The notes below the pieces were generated by a model. It was not told where the DNA came from, did no database searches, and was given only the letters and a program-made list of their open reading frames with translations. Shown here in pieces: positions 32,951 to 42,896 of a DNA stretch of 64,000 bases (its first letter is position 1; each line of letters opens with the position of its first letter). The stretch comes from Ruminococcus flavefaciens (GTDB lineage: Bacteria; Bacillota; Clostridia; Oscillospirales; Ruminococcaceae), in NCBI GenBank assembly GCA_004554385.1, contig SFMO01000189.1, forward strand, positions 1-64,000, read 5' to 3'. The position numbers and the translations under genes were made by a program.

Positions 32951-35303
32951 TTTTAGCCTTCTCCTTTCTGCCCTTTACGACAAGCTCGCCGTCTCTGGCA
33001 GATATCTCTATCTTTCCTATTTCGGAAGCCTTTTCGATAATTATGTCAGCCACCTTATCCTCTATCTCCTGACGGATAACACGGCGTATATCTCTTGCAC
33101 CGTAGGGCTTTCCGAATGCCTTTTCAGCAATTGCCTCAAGAGCTGCATCGGAATATCCGAGAGTGATATCCTTTTCTGCAAGAGGCTCTTTCATTTCGTC
33201 AAGGTTGAGAGCGGCTATCTTAGCATAGTCCTCCTTGGTGAGGTCCTTGAATACTACTATTTCGTCGATACGGCTGATGAATTCGGGACGGAGGAAATCT
33301 CTGAGCCCCTTCATAGCCTTATCCTTGGTTATCTCGTTGGCTGTACGGTTGAATCCGACGCCTATGCTCTTATCTGTTGAACCTGCATTTGAAGTCATAC
33401 AGATTATGGTATTTGCAAAGTTAACTGTTCTGCCGTGAGCGTCATCAACCTTGCCCTCATCCAGTATCTGCATGAGTATATTCATAACATCCGGGTGCGC
33501 CTTCTCAATCTCGTCGAAGAGTATTACCGAATATGGCTTGCGGCGAACCTTTTCAGTGAGCTGTCCTGCCTCCTCATAGCCTACATAGCCGGGAGGTGAA
33601 CCTATCATTCGGGCAACGGAGTGCTTCTCCATATACTCGGTCATATCAAGTCTGATAAGCGGATCGGGAGAATCAAAGAGCTCCTCGGAGAGAACCTTTA
33701 CCAGCTCTGTCTTACCAACACCTGTAGGACCTACGAATATGAATGAAGCAGGTCTGCGTCGCTTGCTGAGCTGTACTCTTGTGCGCTTGATAGCCTTGGT
33801 GAGAACGCTGATAGCCTCATCCTGACCGATAACACGGCTCTTGAGAGAATCCTCAAGTCTTGCTATTTTCAGGAATTCATTCTCTGCTATCTTGCTTGCA
33901 GGAATACCCGTCCAACGCTCGATGACCTTTGTAACGTCAGACTCCTCTACATTTACGCTTTCAGCTTTGGTCCTGAGGTCCTGCTCTTTTTCACGGGCGT
34001 GAATGAGCTTGCTCTTTATCTCGGCAAGAGCCTGATAATCTATTTCATCAGCCTCGGATATAGACTTCTCCATATCCTCCATTACCTTTATTTCCTTTTT
34101 GAACTTCTCATACTCGCCTATCTCGGGTGAGCGTATAGAAGCATATGCACAGCTTTCGTCCAGAAGGTCTATTGCCTTATCGGGAAGGAAACGGTCTGTG
34201 ATATACCTCTCAGAGAGAACAGCGCAGGCTCTGACAAGGTAATCGGAGATATGCACTCTGTGGAAATCCTCGTAGTACTTCTTTATGCCGATGAGGACAT
34301 TTACAGTATCCTCTATAGTCGGCTCATTTACTGTAACGGGCTGGAAACGGCGCTCAAGAGCCGAATCCTTTTCGATGTACTTGCGGTACTCGCCGAAGGT
34401 CGTAGCACCTATGACCTGCACCTCGCCTCTTGACAGAGCAGGCTTCAGGATATTTGCGGCATTCATAGAGCCTTCGGAGTCTCCTGCGCCAACAAGATTA
34501 TGCACCTCGTCGATGAAGAGAATGATATTGCCCTCTCGCTTTACCTCGTCAACAAGCCCCTTTACACGGCTCTCGAACTGTCCGCGGAACTGTGTTCCCG
34601 CAACGAGAGCGGTAAGGTCGAGAAGGTATATCTTCTTATCTGCAAGATTGAAGGGAACATTGCCATCGTTTATGCGAAGAGCTATTCCCTCGGCGATAGC
34701 TGTCTTACCAACACCGGGTTCACCGATAAGACAGGGGTTATTTTTAGTACGTCTTGAAAGTATCTGTATAACTCTTGCTATCTCATCGTCTCTGCCGATG
34801 ATGGCGTCAAGCTTTCCGTCGGCAGCCTTCTGCGAAAGATTGGTGCAGTAGCTTCCCAGGAACTTAGGCTCCTTGGGCTTTTTATCCTTGCTTCTGCCGA
34901 ATATTCCGCCCTTTTTCTCTTTATTTTCCGATGGCTTATCGTCATCTGAGCTTCCGCGGAAGCCTCCGAACAGCCCTCTTGGGTCAAATCCGCCCTTGCT
35001 GCCATCGTCAGCACCTTCGCCATCGTTCTCATTTCCCCCGAACATATTAGTAATGAAATCAGGAAGTACGCCTGAACCGCCCATTTCAAAGCTGTCGCCG
35101 TCGAGCATTCCCATCATCTGGTCTGAGAGCTGATCCAGCTCCTCGTCGGTTATCCCCAGCTTATCCATATATTCTTTTATCTGAGGGATATTCTGCGCCC
35201 TTGCACAGGAAAGGCAGAGTCCCTCGTTCTTCTTTTCGTTTCCCTGTACAGAGGTTATGAAAACCACCGCAGGTCTTTTTTTGCATTTACTGCACATTAT
35301 CAT
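32940..35303 (-). CDS. clpE: ClpE-like AAA+ unfoldase with N-terminal zinc finger
   Basis: The 787-residue HSP100 protein has an N-terminal C4 zinc finger (Cys 4, 7, 30, 33), then a Gly/Asp/Lys-rich linker (about 75-150). The first AAA domain follows (Walker A GEPGVGKTA, Walker B ILFIDEVHN), then a middle coiled region (about 425-475) and a second AAA domain (GPTGVGKTE, VILFDEIEKAH). It should unfold proteins for ClpP, as ClpE does in Firmicutes under heat or disulfide stress. It lacks the double Clp-N repeat of ClpC. The start is ATG 35303 with GGAGG at 8 nt. No CtsR operator was seen in the 68-bp gap before it. Its 3' end overlaps the cohesin-like lipoprotein gene by 11 bp. Confidence 0.87.
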   Translation of the reverse strand: MIMCSKCKKRPAVVFITSVQGNEKKNEGLCLSCARAQNIPQIKEYMDKLGITDEELDQLSDQMMGMLDGDSFEMGGSGVLPDFITNMFGGNENDGEGADDGSKGGFDPRGLFGGFRGSSDDDKPSENKEKKGGIFGRSKDKKPKEPKFLGSYCTNLSQKAADGKLDAIIGRDDEIARVIQILSRRTKNNPCLIGEPGVGKTAIAEGIALRINDGNVPFNLADKKIYLLDLTALVAGTQFRGQFESRVKGLVDEVKREGNIILFIDEVHNLVGAGDSEGSMNAANILKPALSRGEVQVIGATTFGEYRKYIEKDSALERRFQPVTVNEPTIEDTVNVLIGIKKYYEDFHRVHISDYLVRACAVLSERYITDRFLPDKAIDLLDESCAYASIRSPEIGEYEKFKKEIKVMEDMEKSISEADEIDYQALAEIKSKLIHAREKEQDLRTKAESVNVEESDVTKVIERWTGIPASKIAENEFLKIARLEDSLKSRVIGQDEAISVLTKAIKRTRVQLSKRRRPASFIFVGPTGVGKTELVKVLSEELFDSPDPLIRLDMTEYMEKHSVARMIGSPPGYVGYEEAGQLTEKVRRKPYSVILFDEIEKAHPDVMNILMQILDEGKVDDAHGRTVNFANTIICMTSNAGSTDKSIGVGFNRTANEITKDKAMKGLRDFLRPEFISRIDEIVVFKDLTKEDYAKIAALNLDEMKEPLAEKDITLGYSDAALEAIAEKAFGKPYGARDIRRVIRQEIEDKVADIIIEKASEIGKIEISARDGELVVKGRKEKAKNEA

Positions 35304-35371
35304 CAGGCAGTTCCTCCTGTAAGTTATTCAGTGTTTGTATGCTGCCTCAAAGGCAGCCTGCTCAGAGCTTA

Positions 35372-36286
35372 TCAGAGCCCTGAGACCAGTTCATAAAAAT
35401 ACTTGAATACATAAGTATTTTCTATTACATCGTGATTGAAAAACAGCATCTTGTTGCTTCCCAACACTACATTCAGGCGTATTACTGCTGCTATGGCAAC
35501 AATTACAATAGCGCCGCAAGCGATACTGAGTATACCGCTTATTACATTCGGCACAAAGCCTACCAGAGGTGCGCTGTTCTTTCCTGTTGAAGCCACAATG
35601 ACGATAGTTACAATAACTATGCCCACAAATATCAGCAGGAATGCTATCAGCTTGGTCTGTGTTGCGTAGGGCTTCTGCAGGTAGTTATCAGATATATACT
35701 TTGATGCAGGGCGTTTTGTATCCTGATCCTGAAGGAGCTCATAGAGCTCGAATATCTGCTCAGGATTCTTTCTGATCGCCTCTGCAGTATACTCCGCAGA
35801 ATACTCATTCATTCTTTTTGCAACATAATTGCTGATAACAACAGCATAGCCTTCATGGAGCTTATTAATGAAGAGATTTTCTTCATCGACTTTTTTGCCG
35901 TTTATGTTATTTACGTATTGATAGATCTTTCCTTCGGGATCATCCTTGTCTTCAAAAGCTTTTCTCAGCTGCTCGTTGTCTACTCTTACTTCATATCCGA
36001 GAGTTTCGATATAGTTTCCAAGGTCAGCGATAAAATCCGCACCTTCAAGCGTGAGATCAAGCTTTTTTAAATTGCTGTTCCTTGCAGACTGCTCATACAT
36101 GGTATTCGCAATAGGACCGCATCCTGAAAAAGCAGTTACTGCAGCAATAACGAACCCTGTTAATGTTATTGAAGCCTTTACAAGTCCCTTGCGGACTATC
36201 AGAAAAATACAAAGAAGAATAACTGCAGCTGCAATAACATCATAAAACCACCAGAATTGTACACCCATACTATTTGCGCCTATCAT
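35372..36286 (-). CDS. CvpA-like integral membrane protein
   Basis: The 304-residue protein has transmembrane helices at about 12-32 and 38-58, a large soluble loop (about 65-205), and two more helices (about 210-232 and 243-270). The arrangement and the motif IVRKGLVKASITLTGF near the start resemble CvpA-family proteins. The central soluble domain, probably extracellular, is larger than in CvpA. Function unknown. It sits between the DUF5711-like gene and clpE, all on the minus strand. The ribosome site for ATG 36286 (GGGAGG, 13 nt away) is distant, and the ATG at residue 7 is an alternative start. Confidence 0.55.
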   Translation of the reverse strand: MIGANSMGVQFWWFYDVIAAAVILLCIFLIVRKGLVKASITLTGFVIAAVTAFSGCGPIANTMYEQSARNSNLKKLDLTLEGADFIADLGNYIETLGYEVRVDNEQLRKAFEDKDDPEGKIYQYVNNINGKKVDEENLFINKLHEGYAVVISNYVAKRMNEYSAEYTAEAIRKNPEQIFELYELLQDQDTKRPASKYISDNYLQKPYATQTKLIAFLLIFVGIVIVTIVIVASTGKNSAPLVGFVPNVISGILSIACGAIVIVAIAAVIRLNVVLGSNKMLFFNHDVIENTYVFKYFYELVSGL

Positions 36287-36334
36287 GAGGACGGCGCTGC
36301 CTCCCTTCGATTTTTAGAGATTCAAAGTGTAAGG

Positions 36335-37507
36335 TCAGCTTTCATAGTCTATACGGTCTATTTTATTATAGCCCTTCAGGAAAATATGCTCCTCATTTCG
36401 TACAAAACCTGTGTAAGAATCGCTTACCTCCGCAATAGAGCGAAGTCCGCCGTTGAAGTCGTATGCTTTGATATTGCCCTGACACATTACATAAGCTAAG
36501 TCTTCATAGACGGCAACATCTACTGACGGCTCACCAAGGTCTATAACAAGAGCCTCTGAGTCACAGCCGGTGAATATTGCCATCACATACTTTCTTCTGT
36601 CATCGTTATTTACGATAACAGCAGAGTTTCCGTTTTCGCTTGCACCTGCAACAAGCTCGCCGTCGTATGAGTAATACGAGCTTATCTGACCGCTGCTGTC
36701 AACGTATCCGCAGGCGTCTGTACCGAGTACGAAAGCTCCGTTTCCGAAACCGCATACCTCGAGTCCGAGAGTATTGAGTCCTGGGGAAGTCCAGTTCTCC
36801 TCCTTCTCGCTGAAGTTTATTTCCTGAACATTGGTAACGAGCTGACCGTTTTCAGCTGAGATATAACTCAGCACGCAACCCTTGCTTCCGTTAATGAAGC
36901 TTATGTCGCTGACCTTTTCGATACACTGTCTTCCGTATATGACCTTTCCCCTTTTATCATATACTATAAGCTCACAGCTGTAGTTTTCCGATGTGGTCAC
37001 CACTGCTGTATAGCCTTCATCGCTGATCCTTGCAAAAAGTATCAGCTTATCGGCGAATGTTTTGTCGTAGAAGATCTGTTCATCGTTCTCTACGCTGAAT
37101 TCATTTCCGCCGTTTTCGTAGAGCAGAGCCTTTCCGCCTGCTGCACGAAGCACCGTATTGGTGTATGTATGCTGACGGCGTTTCAGAAGATTTCCGTCAG
37201 TATCATAATAGTAGGTGTTTGTATCGCTGAGAACTATCATTTTTTTCCCTGATGAGACAAACTGATAGTCTCCGCCGCCGCTGACCTCAATAGGGAAATT
37301 TCCCTCTGCCAGCTGACCTGTATTAACGATCGTCCTGTACTGTTCACCTATTCCCCTTAATTTATTATACCACTTGTCGCGGGTAAAATAAAGCCCCGTT
37401 CCAAGAGCTGCTACCAGCAGTATCGTTAAAAACCGTATCAGCCTTTTCCGCCGCCTTTTCCGATTTTTCTGATCGACGATATCGTCGGCGTCGTACATTT
37501 TAGGCAC
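36335..37507 (-). CDS. DUF5711-like single-pass membrane protein with beta-propeller-like domain
   Basis: The 390-residue protein has a basic cytoplasmic N-terminus (KNRKRRRKRL), one transmembrane helix (about 24-41) and an extracytoplasmic domain of repeating four-strand units. Short hydrophobic strands separated by SDTNTYYYDTDG-like turns suggest a propeller of six to seven blades. This fits DUF5711, a family seen in clostridia near CvpA-like genes. The start is GTG 37507 behind AAGGAGGTG. It follows truA by 32 bp and is followed by the CvpA-like gene, so the three are probably cotranscribed. No catalytic motif. Confidence 0.65.
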   Translation of the reverse strand: MPKMYDADDIVDQKNRKRRRKRLIRFLTILLVAALGTGLYFTRDKWYNKLRGIGEQYRTIVNTGQLAEGNFPIEVSGGGDYQFVSSGKKMIVLSDTNTYYYDTDGNLLKRRQHTYTNTVLRAAGGKALLYENGGNEFSVENDEQIFYDKTFADKLILFARISDEGYTAVVTTSENYSCELIVYDKRGKVIYGRQCIEKVSDISFINGSKGCVLSYISAENGQLVTNVQEINFSEKEENWTSPGLNTLGLEVCGFGNGAFVLGTDACGYVDSSGQISSYYSYDGELVAGASENGNSAVIVNNDDRRKYVMAIFTGCDSEALVIDLGEPSVDVAVYEDLAYVMCQGNIKAYDFNGGLRSIAEVSDSYTGFVRNEEHIFLKGYNKIDRIDYES

Positions 37508-37539
37508 GCTGGCACCTCCTTATCCTTGTTCCTTCCTGA

Positions 37540-38301
37540 TTATGTATCTTTCAGAAGCTCCTCCTCGCTGTAGAACACACGGTTCAGGTACAGCCCGTGA
37601 GCCATTGCCGTTCTGCCTGCCTTCAGGCGGTCCTTTGCGGCAAGGATAGCAGGAATATCATCGGGAGCGATCCGCTTTTCGCTGACGTCCAGCAGAGTGC
37701 CTGCCATTATCCTAATCATATTATACAAAAAACCGTTGCCTTTTACAAGCATTATCACAGAATCTCCACTATTTTCTATTCTGAAGGAATAAATCGTCCT
37801 TACAGTGGTTGAAACATTTGTGCAGTCGGCACAAAATGAGGAGAAATCATGTGTTCCAACGAAATATTGAGAAGCTCTCCGTGCAGCCTCTATGTCGAAT
37901 TTTCTTCTGTAGTGCAGCATAAGATCTGCTGCGAAGGGATTTTTCGACTCGCTGCAATGTATCTTATAGATATACTCCTTTCCCTTACAGTCGAACCGCG
38001 CATGAAAATCAGGCGGTGCGTCCTCACAGCTCAGGATCGATATATCATCGGGAAGCTCGCCGTTGACTCCTCTGCAAAAGCCGAGACAGTTTATTTTACT
38101 GTCGGTCTTCACATTGAAGCAGAACATATTGGCGTGGACTCCCGTATCCGTCCGCGAGCAGCCTGTTATCGTCACAGGCTCATTGAGCACCTTTGAAAGC
38201 TTGCTTTCCAGCATTTCCTGAACGGTCATGGCATTGCTCTGCCGCTGAAAGCCGTGGTACTTAGTGCCCCTGTAGGCTATCATCACTTTCAGATTGCGCA
38301 T
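37540..38301 (-). CDS. truA: tRNA pseudouridine synthase A
   Basis: The 253-residue enzyme makes pseudouridine at positions 38-40 of the tRNA anticodon stem. The catalytic Asp is residue 52 in CSRTDTGVHA; YRGTKYHGFQRQ and a late GNGFLYNMIRIMAGTLLDV are further family motifs. The start is ATG 38301 with GGAGG at 6 nt. The long open frame upstream belongs to the overlapping YfhO-like gene (41-bp overlap). Family order in many Firmicutes is ecfA1-ecfA2-ecfT-truA; here one large gene is inserted before truA. Confidence 0.95.
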   Translation of the reverse strand: MRNLKVMIAYRGTKYHGFQRQSNAMTVQEMLESKLSKVLNEPVTITGCSRTDTGVHANMFCFNVKTDSKINCLGFCRGVNGELPDDISILSCEDAPPDFHARFDCKGKEYIYKIHCSESKNPFAADLMLHYRRKFDIEAARRASQYFVGTHDFSSFCADCTNVSTTVRTIYSFRIENSGDSVIMLVKGNGFLYNMIRIMAGTLLDVSEKRIAPDDIPAILAAKDRLKAGRTAMAHGLYLNRVFYSEEELLKDT

Positions 38302-41167
38302 TATCCGCCTCCTTTTCAGCTGTTGCACTGCCGTCATAGAGAACCACCTCTGAATCCTCCACCCGTCCGATATAGTCCATAGGATCGGGGATCCCGAGCT
38401 GATCGTATATAGCAGCTCCCTGCCTGTATGGATTTTCCTCCTGCTGTGCTGCCGCCTTAGCCGCCGCAGCTTCTGCTGCAATGGCTTGTCGGCGTATCCT
38501 GCGTCTGCGTTCAAAGACGATACAGAAAACAAACAGCACAAGGCTTGCAAAGGATATAGTAACACCCAGAGGGAAGCCCTCGGGAGTATACCTCAATTCG
38601 ATATCGTGCCTGCCTGCGGGGACTCTTACTCCCAGCACAGCCTGCAAAAGCTTGAAGGTATCTGCCTTCTCGCCGTCGATATAGACCTTCCAGCCCTTTT
38701 CATAAGGAATGGAAAGGAACATGATACCGTCCGTCTTGGCTTCAACAGAGCCGATTATGTCGGTATCCTCAAAGCGTTTTATATGGAGCTGTTCATCAGC
38801 AAGAGCACAGTAGGCTTTCTCGTAGGTATCCTTGGAAAGAGCGTATACCATTATCTTGAAGTTGCCCGACTTATGCTTCTCGTTTGATGTGAGCTTTACA
38901 GTTGAGCTTTCACCTGTCTGTCCGTTTCCCATAGGGAAAACTATGGGGTAGCTTTCAATGAGCTTGCCTGAGTCGATGAGGGTATCGCCGCACTTTATCT
39001 CCAGGGAATCACAGGTGCCGCCTGTGCCGTTGGCATAGCCGTAGAGATAGCTGCCGTCAATACAGTCGTAGGTGTATGTGGCGCTTCCCGTAGGCTCACC
39101 CGACTCATTCTGGAAGGTGTAATTTCCATAGCCGTTTTTGGTGACCTCAAGTCCGTCGTACTCTACAAGAGCAACCGGCTGAGGCACGAACAGCTTATCC
39201 TCAACACCGGTAGCGCGTCTGATAAGGTCATTCTGGTATTCGAAGGGATTTGCGCCGCCGTTGTCCTCCATTCTGAGGATGTTCTCGCTGACCATAAAGC
39301 CCAGCGAAAGCGGATAGCGGTTCTCGTAGAGATTGGTGTTTCCTGAGGTCTGTATCTTCTCAAGCACCCAATCCTCTGAATTGAGCTCGCCGTCCTTTTT
39401 GATGAGGTATTTTATTCCCAGAAGTGAATTCACAACGGGAGTAGATGTCCTGTAATAATATCTGTTGCCTGCCTCGGAAGCATAAAGTCCGAAGCGCTTG
39501 CACATAGTGGTCACGGAGACGTTGGCAGCCGATGAAAACTGCGACATACCACGGTATCCGTAGAGGGCACTGTCGTTGAGAGTGTAGGTCTGGCTCATCT
39601 CTGTACGATAGAACAGAGACTTGTCCGTTTTTCGCGTACAATCAAGGAGCTCCTCTACCTCCTCATATCTTGCAGGGTAATCGGTATAGCTTGTATTGTC
39701 AACAGTTTTCACGCCCATCTGAGCGTTGCTCACAAACTCGCTGAACAGTGCTGCCGAAAGAGCCAGCGTCATCATGCAGTTTCGCATTTTCTGCGTCTTG
39801 AACGGGAATATCTTCGCCGCGATGAATATGAGCCAGAATGCTCCAGTGATTATAATGGAGCTTCTGAGTGCACCTTCAAATTCAAACTTCTTCCCTGCCG
39901 CATAGTAATTCAGCACGAATACTGTCACGGGAGCTATGACCATCAGCACCAGATGATATATCTTTATGCCTCTTGAAAGTATTATATCGAAGGCTCTGAA
40001 GGCTGCCGCAGCCAGTACAAAGCTGAAGATGAATGCAAAACGGTAGGGTATCTGGTTGGTGAAATGGAAGCCGTGCCAGATAAAGTTGAGGATATTCATA
40101 TTGCAGCTCACGGCAATGACCGCAAGCATGAGCAGTGATGATACCTTTTCCCTTATCTTTATGCCGAATGAGAACAGGAATACTCCGAAGAGGAGCACTG
40201 CCAGCATTCCGCAGGCAAAATTCGGAAGTCCGTCCACCTTTGTAGGTTCGTCATAGGAGAGAAGATGTGCGAATATCTTTCTCCAGTCCTCATAGAAGGA
40301 TATATCCCGCGGCATAGTATTATTGGCACTGTAGGTCAGCTGAAGTCCGAAGTATGCAGGCAGCAGCATGAAGCCGCCGAGTCCTGCGCCTATAACTGAT
40401 GAGCGTATCATCAGCAGGAGCTTCCTGAACCAGTCCTTTATGCCTCTGCATTCTATTATGCTCGCCGAAGCAAACATAAATACAGAGAAAATGCAGGTGA
40501 AATAACCTATATAGTAGTTGGATACAAGCGAAAGCATAAGAGCTATGGTAAAGAGCTTCCACTTTCCCTCGCGGCACAGTGCTACTATCCCAAGCATTAC
40601 CAGAGGGAACAATGCCACTGTATCGAACCACATCACGTTCCAGTAATAGCCCAGAGTATAGCTGCTCAAAGCATACATCACCGAGAACATGCATATTGAG
40701 AAGTCTCTGCGCTTGTAGGTATATCTCAGGAACGAACTGAAGAACGCTCCTGCGAAGCCTATTTTTGCGGAGAGAATAAATGTCATTGCGTCACGTACAT
40801 GGTCGTCGCCGAAAAATACCGACAGCCAGTTCAGCGGACTTGCCGCATAATATGATATAAGTGAAAGGAAATTCGTTCCGAGGCCGTTTTCCCATGAGTA
40901 CAGGAATGAGCCGCCATCCTTGAGCTTCTCGCGCACAACACGGAAAAACGGATAATACTGATGCCACAGGTCTACTACAAGTATCTGTCTGTCGCCGAAT
41001 GGGTGTATCCCGAATGACGCAAATGCATACCACAGTATGCAGAACGGGATAAGGAAAGACAGAATAAAATACAGTACGCCTTTATCATAAAGTATCCCGT
41101 AGAATTTTCCCTTCCTGAACCGTTCCCAACGAAGTCGGGCAGCGGCTCTCTTTTCTTCTTTGTTCAT
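38261..41167 (-). CDS. YfhO-family multi-pass membrane protein
   Basis: The 968-residue protein has about twelve to fourteen transmembrane helices over residues 28-460, with the early motif VVDLWHQYYPFF typical of YfhO. A large extracytoplasmic domain (about 480-860) precedes a final helix (about 868-888) and a cytoplasmic Ala-rich tail. YfhO proteins have a GT-C-like fold and in Gram-positives help to glycosylate lipoteichoic acid or related polymers using lipid-linked sugars. That role here is inference. The gene begins 23 bp after ecfT and overlaps truA. Ribosome site AGGATAGAG before ATG 41167. Confidence 0.82.
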   Translation of the reverse strand: MNKEEKRAAARLRWERFRKGKFYGILYDKGVLYFILSFLIPFCILWYAFASFGIHPFGDRQILVVDLWHQYYPFFRVVREKLKDGGSFLYSWENGLGTNFLSLISYYAASPLNWLSVFFGDDHVRDAMTFILSAKIGFAGAFFSSFLRYTYKRRDFSICMFSVMYALSSYTLGYYWNVMWFDTVALFPLVMLGIVALCREGKWKLFTIALMLSLVSNYYIGYFTCIFSVFMFASASIIECRGIKDWFRKLLLMIRSSVIGAGLGGFMLLPAYFGLQLTYSANNTMPRDISFYEDWRKIFAHLLSYDEPTKVDGLPNFACGMLAVLLFGVFLFSFGIKIREKVSSLLMLAVIAVSCNMNILNFIWHGFHFTNQIPYRFAFIFSFVLAAAAFRAFDIILSRGIKIYHLVLMVIAPVTVFVLNYYAAGKKFEFEGALRSSIIITGAFWLIFIAAKIFPFKTQKMRNCMMTLALSAALFSEFVSNAQMGVKTVDNTSYTDYPARYEEVEELLDCTRKTDKSLFYRTEMSQTYTLNDSALYGYRGMSQFSSAANVSVTTMCKRFGLYASEAGNRYYYRTSTPVVNSLLGIKYLIKKDGELNSEDWVLEKIQTSGNTNLYENRYPLSLGFMVSENILRMEDNGGANPFEYQNDLIRRATGVEDKLFVPQPVALVEYDGLEVTKNGYGNYTFQNESGEPTGSATYTYDCIDGSYLYGYANGTGGTCDSLEIKCGDTLIDSGKLIESYPIVFPMGNGQTGESSTVKLTSNEKHKSGNFKIMVYALSKDTYEKAYCALADEQLHIKRFEDTDIIGSVEAKTDGIMFLSIPYEKGWKVYIDGEKADTFKLLQAVLGVRVPAGRHDIELRYTPEGFPLGVTISFASLVLFVFCIVFERRRRIRRQAIAAEAAAAKAAAQQEENPYRQGAAIYDQLGIPDPMDYIGRVEDSEVVLYDGSATAEKEADNAQSESDDSLQGH

Positions 41168-41190
41168 CTCTATCCTTTCTGAGCTCCGTA

Positions 41191-41994
41191 TCAGAATATT
41201 TTGCCAAGGACTATTACGCCTGCGAGGAAAATAACAGTTACCGCAAGGGCGATATAGTCTCTCGGAGCAGATTTAAGCTGTCTTAATCTTGTTCTTCCCT
41301 CACCGCCGTGATAACAGCGGCACTCCATTGCTGTAGCAAGCTCGTCCGCACGTCTGAATGCGGATATGAACAGTGGTACAAGTATGGAGATAAGGTTCTT
41401 TGCCCTTGTTGTGAAGCTTCCTGTATCTATTTCAGCTCCGCGGGCTTTCTGAGCGGACATTATCTTGTCCGTTTCTTCTATAAGTGTAGGTATGAATCTC
41501 AGCGCGATAGACATCATCATAGCCAGCTCATGCACGGGGAATTTTACCTTCCTCAGCGGCGAGAGCAGTCTCTCTATTGCATCTGTCAGCGTTATGGGAG
41601 ATGTTGTGTAGGTCAGGAGAGAGCTTCCCATTATGAGGAGCACTATCCTTATGACCATGAACACGCTGGTATTCAGTCCGTTTTCGGTGATTTTAAGGAA
41701 TTTCCACTGCCACAGCACCTCTCCCGTACCCATGAGCAGCAGATTCAGCGCTGCTGTAATGAGCAGGAATGGCAGCAGAGGCTTTACGCTCTTCCAGAAC
41801 ATCTTCATTGGTATCCTTGAAAGCAGGATAGCTCCGAAAGTATACACCGCTCCTACCAGCAGGCACAGATAATTGCCGCCGGAAAAGAGCATGACGATGT
41901 AAAGAAGGGTTATCACTATCTTGAATCGGGGGTCAAGCCTGTGGATGATGCTGTCTCCCGGAAAGTACTGTCCGATGGTAATATCTCTCAGCAT
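41191..41994 (-). CDS. ecfT: energy-coupling factor transporter transmembrane protein EcfT
   Basis: The 267-residue protein has about five transmembrane helices and the two coupling-helix regions with ARG-type motifs (QKARGAEID and AMECRCYHGGEGRT) that contact EcfA1 and EcfA2. It opens with the family phrase SIIHRLDPRFKI. It forms the shared ECF module that powers several vitamin-binding S components encoded elsewhere. The ATG overlaps the ecfA2 stop (TGATG). The second motif reads ECRCY where many relatives have ESRGF, a mild departure. Confidence 0.92.
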   Translation of the reverse strand: MLRDITIGQYFPGDSIIHRLDPRFKIVITLLYIVMLFSGGNYLCLLVGAVYTFGAILLSRIPMKMFWKSVKPLLPFLLITAALNLLLMGTGEVLWQWKFLKITENGLNTSVFMVIRIVLLIMGSSLLTYTTSPITLTDAIERLLSPLRKVKFPVHELAMMMSIALRFIPTLIEETDKIMSAQKARGAEIDTGSFTTRAKNLISILVPLFISAFRRADELATAMECRCYHGGEGRTRLRQLKSAPRDYIALAVTVIFLAGVIVLGKIF

Positions 41995-42857
41995 CAGCGT
42001 ACCTCCCTTTCCTTCAGATGCTTCAGAAGCAGGTCACGGGCATAGCCCACTGTATAGACCTCTTTGCCGAAGTCCAGACCTCTGCGTTTCAGCTCTCCGA
42101 AGACCTTGGTTATCTGTGGTACATCAAGTCCGATTTCTGCTATCTCATCGGCTCTTGCAAAAACATTCACCGTTTCGTCGTAGCAGAAGAGCTTTGCCTT
42201 GCTCATAACAAGTATCTTGTCCGCAAAGGTGGCAATATCCTCCATACTGTGTGAAACGATAAGTATTGTATTCTTTGTGCGCTCATGGTAGCGCCTGATA
42301 TGTTCGAGTATCTTGTCACGTCCCGCAGGGTCAAGACCTGCGGTGGGCTCATCGAGTATGAGCACCTTCGGCTCCATAGCCATTACGCCTGCGATAGCAA
42401 CGCGGCGCTTCTGACCGCCTGAGAGCTCAAAGGGCGAACGCTCCAGAAGCTCCTCAGAAAGACCTATATCATGGGCAGTCTCATGGACGCGGCGCTTTAT
42501 CTCGGCTTCGTCCAGTCCCATATTTTTTGGACCGAAGGCGATGTCCTTGTATACGGTCTCCTCGAATATCTGATATTCGGGATACTGGAAAACAAGTCCC
42601 ACCTTGAAGCGGACATCACGTATCTTGTCCTTGTCAGCCCATATGTCCTTGCCTTCAAGGAGCACCTTGCCCGACGTAGGCTTGAGAAGTCCGTTGAAAT
42701 GCTGTATGAGGGTGGACTTTCCCGAGCCCGTATGCCCCATTACGCCTACCATTTCGCCCTCTTCTATTTTAAGGCTCACATGGTCTACAGCGGTCTTTTC
42801 AAAGGGTGTACCAACGCTGTAGGTGTATGTAAGCTCCTGTGTTTCAAGGATTGCCAA
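41994..42857 (-). CDS. ecfA2: energy-coupling factor ATPase EcfA2
   Basis: The 287-residue ATPase has Walker A GHTGSGKST, signature LSGGQKRR and Walker B VLILDEPTAGLDP. The Q-loop segment FQYPEYQIFEETV is typical of EcfA2, as is the C-terminal dimer domain. The start is a TTG at 42857 behind AGGAG (7-nt spacing), giving MAILETQELTYTY. It follows ecfA1 by 39 bp and is coupled to ecfT. Confidence 0.94.
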   Translation of the reverse strand: MAILETQELTYTYSVGTPFEKTAVDHVSLKIEEGEMVGVMGHTGSGKSTLIQHFNGLLKPTSGKVLLEGKDIWADKDKIRDVRFKVGLVFQYPEYQIFEETVYKDIAFGPKNMGLDEAEIKRRVHETAHDIGLSEELLERSPFELSGGQKRRVAIAGVMAMEPKVLILDEPTAGLDPAGRDKILEHIRRYHERTKNTILIVSHSMEDIATFADKILVMSKAKLFCYDETVNVFARADEIAEIGLDVPQITKVFGELKRRGLDFGKEVYTVGYARDLLLKHLKEREVR

Positions 42858-42896
42858 TTCTATTCTCCTTTTCTTTCCTGTAAGAGTACCCTGTAC

